DNA from: Lachnospiraceae bacterium
Lineage (GTDB): Bacteria > Bacillota > Clostridia > Lachnospirales > Lachnospiraceae
Direction of reading: 5' to 3'
Assembly: GCA_017449765.1 (NCBI GenBank)
Contig: JAFTFE010000089.1
Coordinates: 1-34,709 of the forward strand
DNA length: 34,709 nt
The notes under the pieces were generated by a model. The model was given only the letters and a program-made list of their open reading frames with translations, searched no databases and was not told the origin of the DNA. The position numbers and the translations under genes were made by a program. Of this stretch, positions 1 through 6,083 are shown one piece after another (positions within the stretch are counted from its first letter, which is position 1; every line of letters begins with the position of its first letter).

Positions 1-93
1 ATAGCATGTTCAATCCTTCCGGTTATCGTTGTATATTTGTTCATGGCAAAGAACATCGTATCCGGTATGACAGTTGGTGCTGTAAAGGGTTAA
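1..93 (+). CDS. Carbohydrate ABC transporter permease, C-terminal end only
   Basis: Reading from base 1, 30 codons are open to a TAA at 91-93. The peptide is hydrophobic and then ends in KNIVSGMTVGAVKG. This ending is typical of MalG-type (binding-protein-dependent) sugar ABC permeases, whose last transmembrane helix is followed by a short tail of the form 'GLTaGAVKG'. The protein would sit in the membrane and import an unknown sugar or oligosaccharide with a partner permease and a solute-binding protein encoded to the left of the window. The YesL-family gene 126 bp downstream fits this reading, since yesL genes often accompany sugar ABC operons. The 5' part of the gene lies outside the window. 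Confidence 0.8.
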   Translation: MACSILPVIVVYLFMAKNIVSGMTVGAVKG

Positions 94-105
94 TATTCTA
101 TTATT

Positions 106-137
106 AAAAAGGTGCACATTTGCTTGTGCACCTTTTT
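106..137 (+). terminator. Rho-independent terminator of the sugar ABC operon
   Basis: The 12-nt arms AAAAAGGTGCAC and GTGCACCTTTTT enclose an 8-nt loop, and the right arm runs into a T-tract. It starts 13 bp after the permease stop codon. Confidence 0.88.
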
Positions 138-218
138 TAATATGTGCATTATATATGTCAAGCATATATGCTGTATGTGTTTGCCATATAGAATGACGAT
201 ATTTTTGGGAGATAATAT

Positions 219-950
219 ATGAGTGATAAAAATATAAAAAATAAAAATGAAAACAATGAAAAAGAAAAAATGAATGAAAACATAAATAACGAAAGCAAAA
301 AAAAACGTGATGAATCAAACGAAGGCGGCAAACCGAAGCTTAATTTTTATCAAAAGGTTGATAAATTCGGTGACCTTGTGTTCTTGAATCTTATGTTTGT
401 TGTGTCGTGCATCCCCGTTATTACCATTGGTGCAGCAGTCACTGCTATGTATGCATATCTTTTTAAGATGGTAGATGATGAGGAAGATTCCTTGTGGAAG
501 GGCTATTGGGGATATTTTAAGAGCAATTTTAAACCTGCTACAAAAGCCTGGGGTGTGCTTATCATTATATTCGGCATAATGTTCGGAGAGTTTTATGCTT
601 CACTTGCCATGACCGGTACGAGTGCTCTTTTTATGACGGCGTTAATCGGCATCGAGGCAGTATTTTTAAGCTTTATACTTCCTCTTCTGTTTCCGCTTAT
701 AGCCAGATATGAAAATACTACATTTAATTATTTTAAGAATTCTTTTTTGATATCAATATCCAACCTTGGCACGTGGTTTTATCTGTTCTTTATATGGTTC
801 ATACCTATTTTGATATATGCGACCACAACCAAGATACTGGTTTACTCCTGGTACCTGTGGCTTCTGATATATATAAGCCTTTTTGCATACGCAAGCTCGT
901 ATCAGCTTAAGAAGCTGTTTAAAAAGATTGAAGAAACTGTAGAAAAATAG
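219..950 (+). CDS. YesL family (DUF624) membrane protein
   Basis: This 243-residue protein has a hydrophilic Lys/Asn/Glu-rich N-terminus (about residues 1-45). The rest is a YesL/DUF624-type membrane domain with about five hydrophobic helices. The first carries the family-typical start 'KVDKFGDLVFLNLMFVVSCIPVITIGAA', here split over residues 46-75. Family members of about 200-220 residues sit next to sugar ABC transporters (for example yesL beside yesMNOPQ in Bacillus subtilis), and their molecular role is not established. GGGAG upstream of the ATG at 219 supports the start. An upstream terminator (106-137) separates it from the permease gene, so it probably has its own promoter. The charged 45-residue leader is longer than usual and looks disordered. 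Confidence 0.8.
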   Translation: MSDKNIKNKNENNEKEKMNENINNESKKKRDESNEGGKPKLNFYQKVDKFGDLVFLNLMFVVSCIPVITIGAAVTAMYAYLFKMVDDEEDSLWKGYWGYFKSNFKPATKAWGVLIIIFGIMFGEFYASLAMTGTSALFMTALIGIEAVFLSFILPLLFPLIARYENTTFNYFKNSFLISISNLGTWFYLFFIWFIPILIYATTTKILVYSWYLWLLIYISLFAYASSYQLKKLFKKIEETVEK

Positions 951-959
951 CACTCGTTA

Positions 960-1145
960 TCACACTATCGCGTCTACCCTCTGCTTTATCAACTCATTCA
1001 TATCTTCCTTCATAGCTTGAGGCATATATGAGTTATCGCACAGTTCCATAAATTCATCAGATAATGATATTATCTTATCAAGCATTCTTTGTGCTGATTT
1101 TTCCTGCATTTCGATTTTTTCTGCAAGTGTCTCACACCCTCTCAT
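960..1145 (-). CDS. Small XRE-regulator C-terminal-like protein (61 aa), possibly the downstream half of a broken gene
   Basis: The ATG at 1145 has a strong AGGAGG upstream with the spacer ATAAAG. The product is helical and acidic: LAEKIEMQEKSAQRMLDKI, then a stretch containing SLSDEFMEL and a C-terminal helix ending QRVDAIV. The second half resembles, by eye, the tail that follows the helix-turn-helix in small XRE-type regulators of Clostridia. Directly upstream, in another frame and overlapping by 14 nt, lies a 26-codon ORF that reads like the first half of an XRE domain (1132-1212). The simplest reading is one regulator gene split by a small deletion or frameshift. Translational coupling of two short peptides is the alternative. 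Function as a DNA-binding protein is doubtful because the recognition helix is missing. Confidence 0.5.
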   Translation of the reverse strand: MRGCETLAEKIEMQEKSAQRMLDKIISLSDEFMELCDNSYMPQAMKEDMNELIKQRVDAIV

Positions 1146-1212
1146 CTTTATCCTCCTGTGTTAATCCGGCTTCTTTTCTCAATTCTTTGAATTTTGCTCC
1201 TATAACATTCAT
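1132..1212 (-). pseudogene. N-terminal XRE/Cro-type helix-turn-helix remnant (26 aa)
   Basis: The minus-strand ORF starts at ATG 1212 and stops at TGA 1134-1132. It encodes MNVIGAKFKELRKEAGLTQE followed by DKDERV. The segment 'KFKELRKEAGLTQE' is the classic first helix and turn of an XRE domain, where 'LAEKIG' and a recognition helix would normally follow. Here the frame closes at once, and the sequence LAEKI reappears in the overlapping downstream ORF (960-1145). This suggests loss of roughly the recognition-helix codons plus a frame change. A weak GGTGAT ribosome site precedes the ATG. The three palindromes at 1255-1354 lie just upstream, as expected for an autoregulated XRE gene. Confidence 0.5.
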
Positions 1213-1254
1213 TGTATCACCATTCCATTTTAGTAATATTTAATACACAAACAA

Positions 1255-1354
1255 TACACCCTATAGGGTATAATATCAATATAAACATATATTTTTATAC
1301 CTTATAGGGTGTAATTTAATTTGTGTAAACCATTTTTATACCCTAACGGGTATT
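1255..1354. promoter_or_regulatory. Three phased palindromic operator-like sites
   Basis: Three copies of a TATACCC-N4-GGGTATA-type palindrome are visible. The cores are ACCCTATAGGGT at 1258-1269 (perfect), ACCTTATAGGGT at 1299-1310 and ACCCTAACGGGT at 1340-1351. Their centres are exactly 41 bp apart, about four helical turns, so the sites lie on one face of the DNA. They lie between the Cys-rich gene (1365-1550) and the XRE remnant (1132-1212), both on the minus strand. Binding by an XRE-family repressor is an inference from the neighbouring remnant. Confidence 0.7.
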
Positions 1355-1364
1355 ATATATTAAT

Positions 1365-1550
1365 TTACAAATTTCTTACTATCGGGTCATATAAATCAAG
1401 TCTGCAATGCTCATCATCCGCAAAATGTGTGCAGGTAAGGCAGCTTACCGAATCACCTGCAAGGTCTGTAAATCTGTCACGGCAGTGCTTGCAGTCATAC
1501 TCGCTGCATCTTTGGGCTACCTCATGGTAGGTCTCCTGTGTACTACGCAT
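1365..1550 (-). CDS. Small Cys-rich protein, probable metal-binding knuckle (61 aa)
   Basis: The start is chosen at ATG 1550, because AAGGAGG (1560-1566) lies nine bases upstream. A longer in-frame reading from 1610 has no ribosome site. The product contains six cysteines: C-x4-C-x2-C in 'RCSEYDCKHC', then 'SCLTCTH' and 'EHC'. This pattern suggests a small zinc ribbon or other metal site. I do not recognise a named family. It has no signal peptide or membrane helix, so it is probably cytoplasmic. The ribosome site is partly inside an AT-rich hairpin (1563-1598), and three phased palindromes follow the gene. Confidence 0.65.
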   Translation of the reverse strand: MRSTQETYHEVAQRCSEYDCKHCRDRFTDLAGDSVSCLTCTHFADDEHCRLDLYDPIVRNL

Positions 1551-1559
1551 ATTCTTATT

Positions 1560-1598
1560 CCTCCTTATATTTGATAATTTAATTATCTTTATATAAGG
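1560..1598 (-). promoter_or_regulatory. Hairpin sequestering the Shine-Dalgarno of the Cys-rich protein gene
   Basis: On the transcribed strand the outer arms are CCTTATAT and ATATAAGG (1598-1591 and 1570-1563). Inside them, GATAA and TTATC close a 5-nt loop. The last four bases of the outer right arm are the first four of AAGGAGG, so folding would hide half of the ribosome site. The AU-rich stem could melt with temperature or ribosome load. The same dyad could instead be a protein operator. Confidence 0.45.
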
Positions 1599-1657
1599 AA
1601 AGTATGCCACTTAATTTGATTATTTATGCGCTCATCATATCATACTGTATCATAAAG

Positions 1658-4030
1658 CTATTCAACCACCAGCACTCTTGTAGAAACCTTCTTAATCCTT
1701 CTTGATACAAGATATGCAAATACATAAAACATGAATGCGACTACGCAAACCGGAATAATAAGTGCAGGTGCACCAAATACTAAATCGATATGCATAACTC
1801 CAAACATGGAAAATATCATTTCTATTATTTTTTCTCCGAGCAAAAGTGCTATTATTATTCCGAGTAAAGAACCGGCAAAGGATGCAATCATAAATCTTAC
1901 AGCAAACTGGCTTCTTAGTTTGCCTACATCAAAACCACAGGCTTTAAGAATTCCGTAATCTTTCTTTTCACGCTCAAACATCTTACCTGATACAAGAATA
2001 ACCGTTATCATAATAAAGATTGCGGAAAGTGTGTATATTACGACAGATATACCCTTAACTGCAACAGATATAGGATTGTTTCCCATATCATAATCTTCGC
2101 GTTCAGCTTTAATACCTAAATCACCGTATTTGTCATTTATCAGCTCAACTATTTCATCAACCTTTTCTTCATCCTTTATAACATAATAGGCAACTCTCCA
2201 TGTCCATTCAACATCCTTTACAAGTCTTTCATAGCCATCAAAGTTCATAATAAAGCTCTTACCCGCATCGTTACCGCTTGCCGTAAGACCGGTTATAATA
2301 TAATCTTCCTTCTCTTCATGGTCACCAACCACAATGGTATCACCTATACCCACTCCAAGCTCTTTGGACAGATATTCCGTCAAAAGAACCTCATTGTCAT
2401 AAAGGCACGTTCTTCCCTTGACTATATTGCCTATAGCTTCCGGATTATCGATGATTTGGCATGATATTTTAGAATCATCCAATAGTACATATTGATTAGT
2501 AGCATGTATAATCTTATATTCACTTTCGTTTGCAATAAGATCATTAATCTCGTCCTTTTTAGCTTCCAGATCTTCAGACTTCTCACCGGATACTACCATA
2601 TTGTATGCTACAGGCTCAAACAATTCGGTCATTATCTTTGCATCTCCACCCGACATCCATGAAAGCATCTGATTTATAAGCACCATAAATACTACCAGAA
2701 AAGCTGTAATTATAACTGCACTTATATACTGCTTCTTTCTTGAGATAAGCTGTCTGTAAGCAAGTGAGGTATTAAGAAACCTCTTTGATACAGGTAGTTT
2801 TAAAATCGAAGAAAAATGTACATTTTTTCTTCCTTCATTTAAGGCCATAACAGGCGTTACCCTGCTTATTCTTGCTACCTTTATCAATATATAAATTCCG
2901 ACTATGATAATTATGACCAGCATAGTAAATACACTTGACCCCATATCAGTATTTGCCTCTACGTAGGTGCCTCCCACCGGTCTTAAAATTTTATTTACAA
3001 CCTTTATAAGAGGTATGGCAACCGGAACACCGACTATAAATCCAATTATGCAGGTTAGAATATATCCGCATATTATAGAAATTTTAAGCTTGCTGTTTGT
3101 TATGCCGATTGCCTTATATATTCCGTAATTTACATAATCCTTCTCAATACTGTTACTTATATTGTGTCCAAGAACTATTATGGCTATTATCACAAGCATA
3201 ATAATAAATCCAATAAGTATTCCGGAAAAAATATTAACCATCATCATCATATAGGTACTACACTGATTTTTGGTAATGGTAATCCATGCGTACGCAGATA
3301 TATTTGTGTCCCTATTGACACGCTTTTCAAACTCTATATCCTTCATCTTTGAATCACTTTTCTTAAGCGAATATAATACAGAATTTGCATAAGCATAACC
3401 GCCAAAATTATCTTTGATATAAGATATATCTTCATCCGATATAAGTAATGTCTTAATACCCATAAGATAAGTTCCCATATAAGGGTCTTCAAAAAAATAT
3501 GTTATTTTAACATCCAGAGTATCGTCTCCGCGGCCTATAGCAAATGTATCACCTATATTGACATCAAAAAGCACCTTAAAGCTTATCGGAACAATTATCT
3601 CACCTTTATTTAAATGCGGTGAGGCAACCAAATTATCATCCTTATCATATATTTTATAGCTTACCTGATCTGACATATAGTCAATAAGAAATACTGTATT
3701 GCCATAATCATGACCATTTATATCAGGTATATAGGTTTCTATCACATCTATAGCCTTAGCCTCCGATATGACATCACAATCTGAAAGCTTTTCTTTAAAT
3801 ATCATTTTTGCTTCTTCATAGTTTTCAAAATTGTATTCGCCGCACCAGATAAGCATATCTCCAAGTCCGGTATCCTCCATAGCTTTTTGATTGTGCTTTT
3901 TAGTATTATTTACCACACTTAGCACGGTTACAAAGCAGACGGAAACAATAAACATAAGTATGAAAACAGTGATATATGCAGCCTTATTTTTTCTGAAATT
4001 TCCTTTTATTATCAAATTCAAATCTCTCAT
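1658..4030 (-). CDS. FtsX-like ABC transporter permease
   Basis: This 790-residue membrane subunit of an exporter-type ABC system has a cytoplasmic start and a first helix at about residues 17-40 ('AYITVFILMFIVSVCFV'). A large extracellular domain follows. The first FtsX core of three helices lies at about 260-400, and another helix at about 435-455. A second extracellular domain follows, and the second FtsX core is at about 665-785, ending in 'SRRIKKVSTRVLVVE'. Two FtsX cores with large outer domains are typical of MacB/LolC-related permeases that move peptides, lipids or toxins or sense cell-wall stress. A GGGTGGGAG site precedes the ATG. The gene follows its ATPase by 15 bp in one operon. 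The substrate cannot be read from sequence. Confidence 0.9.
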   Translation of the reverse strand: MRDLNLIIKGNFRKNKAAYITVFILMFIVSVCFVTVLSVVNNTKKHNQKAMEDTGLGDMLIWCGEYNFENYEEAKMIFKEKLSDCDVISEAKAIDVIETYIPDINGHDYGNTVFLIDYMSDQVSYKIYDKDDNLVASPHLNKGEIIVPISFKVLFDVNIGDTFAIGRGDDTLDVKITYFFEDPYMGTYLMGIKTLLISDEDISYIKDNFGGYAYANSVLYSLKKSDSKMKDIEFEKRVNRDTNISAYAWITITKNQCSTYMMMMVNIFSGILIGFIIMLVIIAIIVLGHNISNSIEKDYVNYGIYKAIGITNSKLKISIICGYILTCIIGFIVGVPVAIPLIKVVNKILRPVGGTYVEANTDMGSSVFTMLVIIIIVGIYILIKVARISRVTPVMALNEGRKNVHFSSILKLPVSKRFLNTSLAYRQLISRKKQYISAVIITAFLVVFMVLINQMLSWMSGGDAKIMTELFEPVAYNMVVSGEKSEDLEAKKDEINDLIANESEYKIIHATNQYVLLDDSKISCQIIDNPEAIGNIVKGRTCLYDNEVLLTEYLSKELGVGIGDTIVVGDHEEKEDYIITGLTASGNDAGKSFIMNFDGYERLVKDVEWTWRVAYYVIKDEEKVDEIVELINDKYGDLGIKAEREDYDMGNNPISVAVKGISVVIYTLSAIFIMITVILVSGKMFEREKKDYGILKACGFDVGKLRSQFAVRFMIASFAGSLLGIIIALLLGEKIIEMIFSMFGVMHIDLVFGAPALIIPVCVVAFMFYVFAYLVSRRIKKVSTRVLVVE

Positions 4031-4045
4031 ATCGCTCCCACCCTT

Positions 4046-4825
4046 CTACCAGTTCATGGATGAAAGCCATGAGTTCACTTGAGCTTCCCTGTCCTTTAAA
4101 GCTGTTTTATCCGCCTTATCCAACTCATAAAACGGTTTTAATTCCATCTCGCCACCTATTTTGCCATCCTCGATATAAACAAGCCTATTTGCGCGAAGCG
4201 CAGCCTTTATATCATGCGTAACCATAAGTATACTCTGTCCTTCCCTGTTAAGCCCGGTCATAAGGTCAAGGACTTTTCCTGTGTTACTTCTGTTCAAAGC
4301 TCCCGTTGGCTCATCCGCAAAAAGAAGCTTTGGCTCATTTATAACCGCTCTTGCTATAGCCGCTCTCTGAGCCTCACCACCGGAAACCTGAGCAGGAAGT
4401 CTGTCCTTTGCTTCGGTTAAGTCCATCATCTCAAAAAGCTTATCTGCCCTTTCCTTTACCTGTTGCTTGGTCTTAGTCTTATCCATATATCCCGGAACCA
4501 AAGTGTTCTCCAAAAGCGTAAGATTATTAACAAGGTGAATTTGCTGAAATACAAATCCGAAAGAAAACGCACGAATCTTTGCCAGCTTTTTCTCAGAAAG
4601 CTTTGTTATATCGGTTTCATCAAATATAACCTCTCCCTCGCTCGGCTTATCCATACCGCTTATGTTATATAAAAGTGTTGATTTACCTGAGCCTGATGCA
4701 CCCATTACAATCGTAAAATCTTCCTCATAAATCTTCAAATCAACATTATTAAGTACATGCACCTGAGTACCCTCATTTGCAAAGCTCTTGCATAGATTTT
4801 TTGCTTCTAATATTGTATTCTTCAT
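4046..4825 (-). CDS. ABC transporter ATP-binding protein (MacB/LolD-like)
   Basis: This 259-residue cytoplasmic ATPase powers the FtsX-type permease encoded directly downstream. Walker A GASGSGKST is at residues 42-50, the Q-loop 'FVFQQ' at 91-95, the signature VSGGEAQ at 147-153 and Walker B LLFADEP at 167-173. The switch histidine lies in 'MVTHD'. Length and motifs match the LolD/MacB/BceA class. A C-terminal extension of about 35 residues past the usual end reads 'LSSMNW' at the very end. AAGGAG precedes the ATG. A 16-bp perfect palindrome about 107 bp upstream may be an operator for the operon. A two-component system lies about 3 kb away beyond an IS element. Confidence 0.93.
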   Translation of the reverse strand: MKNTILEAKNLCKSFANEGTQVHVLNNVDLKIYEEDFTIVMGASGSGKSTLLYNISGMDKPSEGEVIFDETDITKLSEKKLAKIRAFSFGFVFQQIHLVNNLTLLENTLVPGYMDKTKTKQQVKERADKLFEMMDLTEAKDRLPAQVSGGEAQRAAIARAVINEPKLLFADEPTGALNRSNTGKVLDLMTGLNREGQSILMVTHDIKAALRANRLVYIEDGKIGGEMELKPFYELDKADKTALKDREAQVNSWLSSMNW

Positions 4826-4931
4826 AGCATTTCTCCTTCTTATTATTCTTAATCACTACCTGCAAAAACTGTTTCAGTCAAAAAGTGATTTTGTTTTGTC
4901 TTAACAGGAATATACAATAAAAGTTATTAAG

Positions 4932-4947
4932 AAATCCTTAAGGATTT
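4932..4947. promoter_or_regulatory. Perfect 16-bp palindrome upstream of the ABC exporter
   Basis: AAATCCTTAAGGATTT is fully self-complementary with no spacer and lies in the AT-rich leader upstream of the ATPase gene. It could bind a dimeric regulator, such as the OmpR-type protein at 8817-9539. No confident -35/-10 pair is visible beside it. The rest of 4826-5054 shows nothing else that I can name. Confidence 0.35.
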
Positions 4948-5054
4948 TATGTTCCCCTATTTAATTATAATTATTTATAAGTTTTTATACAAAATTCTTA
5001 TTATTGGGGGTACAGACAAGTGCAATTTTATTAAAATATACAACAAAAATTCAA

Positions 5055-5083
5055 GGACATAGTTACGTTTTGTAACTATGCCC
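5055..5083 (-). terminator. Terminator-like hairpin after hepT
   Basis: CATAGTTAC and GTAACTATG (5058-5066 and 5072-5080) form a perfect 9-bp stem with a 5-nt loop, and a GG/CC pair sits at the base. Read on the minus strand it is followed by TTGAATTTTTG. It starts 13 bp after the hepT stop codon. Confidence 0.6.
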
Positions 5084-5095
5084 CTCAGTTGTAAA

Positions 5096-5443
5096 CTATT
5101 CTTCTTTTTCATTTTTTAATATATTTTTTAATTGTTCTTTCATTTGAGGAAAATCAATAATAGCTGAATTATATACATCCTCCATCCTAAGCGTTTGATA
5201 TCTATGTGCGGTAATATCTCTCATACCGGCTGCATCTTTCCAGTTTATCTCCTTGTATTTTATTCTTGTATCCTCAGTTACATTTTTTATTAATTCACCT
5301 ATATTAATTATTGTCATACTGACTGCTCTTTTAAGAACTTCATCTTTCAAAAAATCTTCCATAGATATATCATTAAGAATTTGCTCAGCAATATCTATTT
5401 CATCTATAACTTTTTTCAACACAATTAAATCCCTATGCCGCAT
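5096..5443 (-). CDS. hepT: HepT-like (DUF86) toxin ribonuclease
   Basis: This 115-residue HEPN-domain protein has the R-x4-H-x-Y signature 'RDITAHRY' (R75, H80, Y82). In HepT toxins, R and H form the RNase site, and the tyrosine is the residue modified by the partner MntA. The protein would cleave RNA when unmodified and is neutralised by AMPylation. The gene overlaps the upstream mntA by 11 nt with only a weak ribosome site, so translation is probably coupled. Length matches the family. A terminator-like hairpin follows. The motif residues are intact, which argues that the module is functional. Confidence 0.9.
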   Translation of the reverse strand: MRHRDLIVLKKVIDEIDIAEQILNDISMEDFLKDEVLKRAVSMTIINIGELIKNVTEDTRIKYKEINWKDAAGMRDITAHRYQTLRMEDVYNSAIIDFPQMKEQLKNILKNEKEE

Positions 5444-5714
5444 AAAGTTCTACCACCTTTCCAACTTCTATCATATCTGTATCTCTTATTGGACCATGAA
5501 TAACATCAACTGAAAGGCCTGTCAAATCTTCAAGTTTATTTTTTAAGTTGGACAAAAACATTATTGTCACAGTTCTGTTAAACTCAACTATTAAATCTAT
5601 ATCACTATCATCATTATTTGTACCTGCTGCTCTTGAACCAAAAAGCACTACGTTTTTGAAAGAGTACTCATCCGCAATATCCAAAATAATCATCTTAATT
5701 CTATCGTTAGTCAT
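5433..5714 (-). CDS. mntA: MntA-like nucleotidyltransferase antitoxin
   Basis: This 93-residue protein starts at ATG 5714, chosen because AGGAGG lies just upstream; a longer reading from 5753 has no such site. It is a minimal nucleotidyltransferase with the GSX10DXD motif: G26-S27, then ten residues to D38-I-D40. MntA proteins transfer AMP from ATP to the HepT active-site tyrosine and so neutralise the toxin. The order here is antitoxin first, with an 11-nt overlap into hepT. The IS110 element begins about 70 bp upstream of this start and may have altered the promoter, so basal expression of the pair could differ from other genomes. Confidence 0.9.
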   Translation of the reverse strand: MTNDRIKMIILDIADEYSFKNVVLFGSRAAGTNNDDSDIDLIVEFNRTVTIMFLSNLKNKLEDLTGLSVDVIHGPIRDTDMIEVGKVVELYAA

Positions 5715-5805
5715 TTTCAAACCTCCTCGTATAATATATTTTAGATACATCAAATGTACCTTGATAACTTAATAAATCTTTGTTCAATAGGCTTAGTAAA
5801 GCCCA

Positions 5806-5814
5806 TGATATAAT
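5806..5814 (+). promoter_or_regulatory. Extended -10 promoter for the IS110 bridge RNA
   Basis: TGATATAAT at 5806-5814 is a perfect extended -10 (TGnTATAAT). No good -35 lies 16-18 bp upstream within the element, which suits an extended -10 or a -35 supplied by the joined right end of a circular form. The expected start near 5821 is just before the first RNA hairpin. Confidence 0.5.
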
Positions 5815-5820
5815 TGTTCC

Positions 5821-6010
5821 ATAGTGTCAATCAGGTATCAGTTCTAACGCCTCCTGTTGATCCATAAATGGATGCTTCATAATAAGTCTGTTCCCCTGAC
5901 ACGGATGTTAGCTTCAAACCGGCTGGCTGTTTGCCTATGTTTATGGGCTGCCTCTTAGCAGTGGGGTTCGCATTAGTCCATCTTAGGCTGGATTCTTATA
6001 TGCGAGGGTG
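5821..6010 (+). ncRNA. Candidate IS110 bridge RNA
   Basis: The region upstream of the recombinase folds into three hairpins. Hairpin A has stem GTGTCA/TGACAC (5824-5829 with 5897-5902), a large internal loop and the cap ATCCAT/ATGGAT (5860-5873). Hairpin B has AACC/GGTT and GCTG/CAGT stems (5917-5968), an internal loop and the cap GCCTAT/ATGGGC. Hairpin C has stem CGCAT/ATGCG (5969-5973 with 6000-6004) with inner TCCA/TGGA. Hairpins with paired internal loops are the architecture of IS110 bridge RNAs, whose loops pair with target and donor DNA. The length of about 190 nt is close to the published IS621 RNA. Ends are inferred, and guide sequences cannot be assigned without the element boundaries. 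Confidence 0.6.
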
Positions 6011-6083
6011 TCGATGCTCCGTGATCATGGGTTTTACTAAGCCGATTGAACACTCAAATCCAACATAGAAAGAAGGTGATAAC

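Larger units (their letters stand above)
5781..6052. repeat. 29-nt inverted arms flanking the IS110 non-coding RNA region
   Basis: The left arm 5781-5809 (begins TGTTCAAT, ends CCCATGAT) and the right arm 6024-6052 (begins ATCATGGG, ends ATTGAACA) are reverse complements over 29 nt. There is one mismatch (A9 against G) and one G-T pair. They enclose about 214 bp. The left arm ends inside a promoter -10 box, and the right arm ends 31 bp before the recombinase start. Confidence 0.85.

Noticed and set aside
161-172. Palindrome AGCATATATGCT upstream of the YesL-family gene
   Set aside because: It is a short, mostly alternating purine-pyrimidine sequence with no second copy and no promoter beside it, so chance is likely.
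1731-1958. Plus-strand ORFs opposite the ABC permease and other minus-strand genes
   Set aside because: They have no ribosome sites, and the opposite frame encodes well-recognised proteins.
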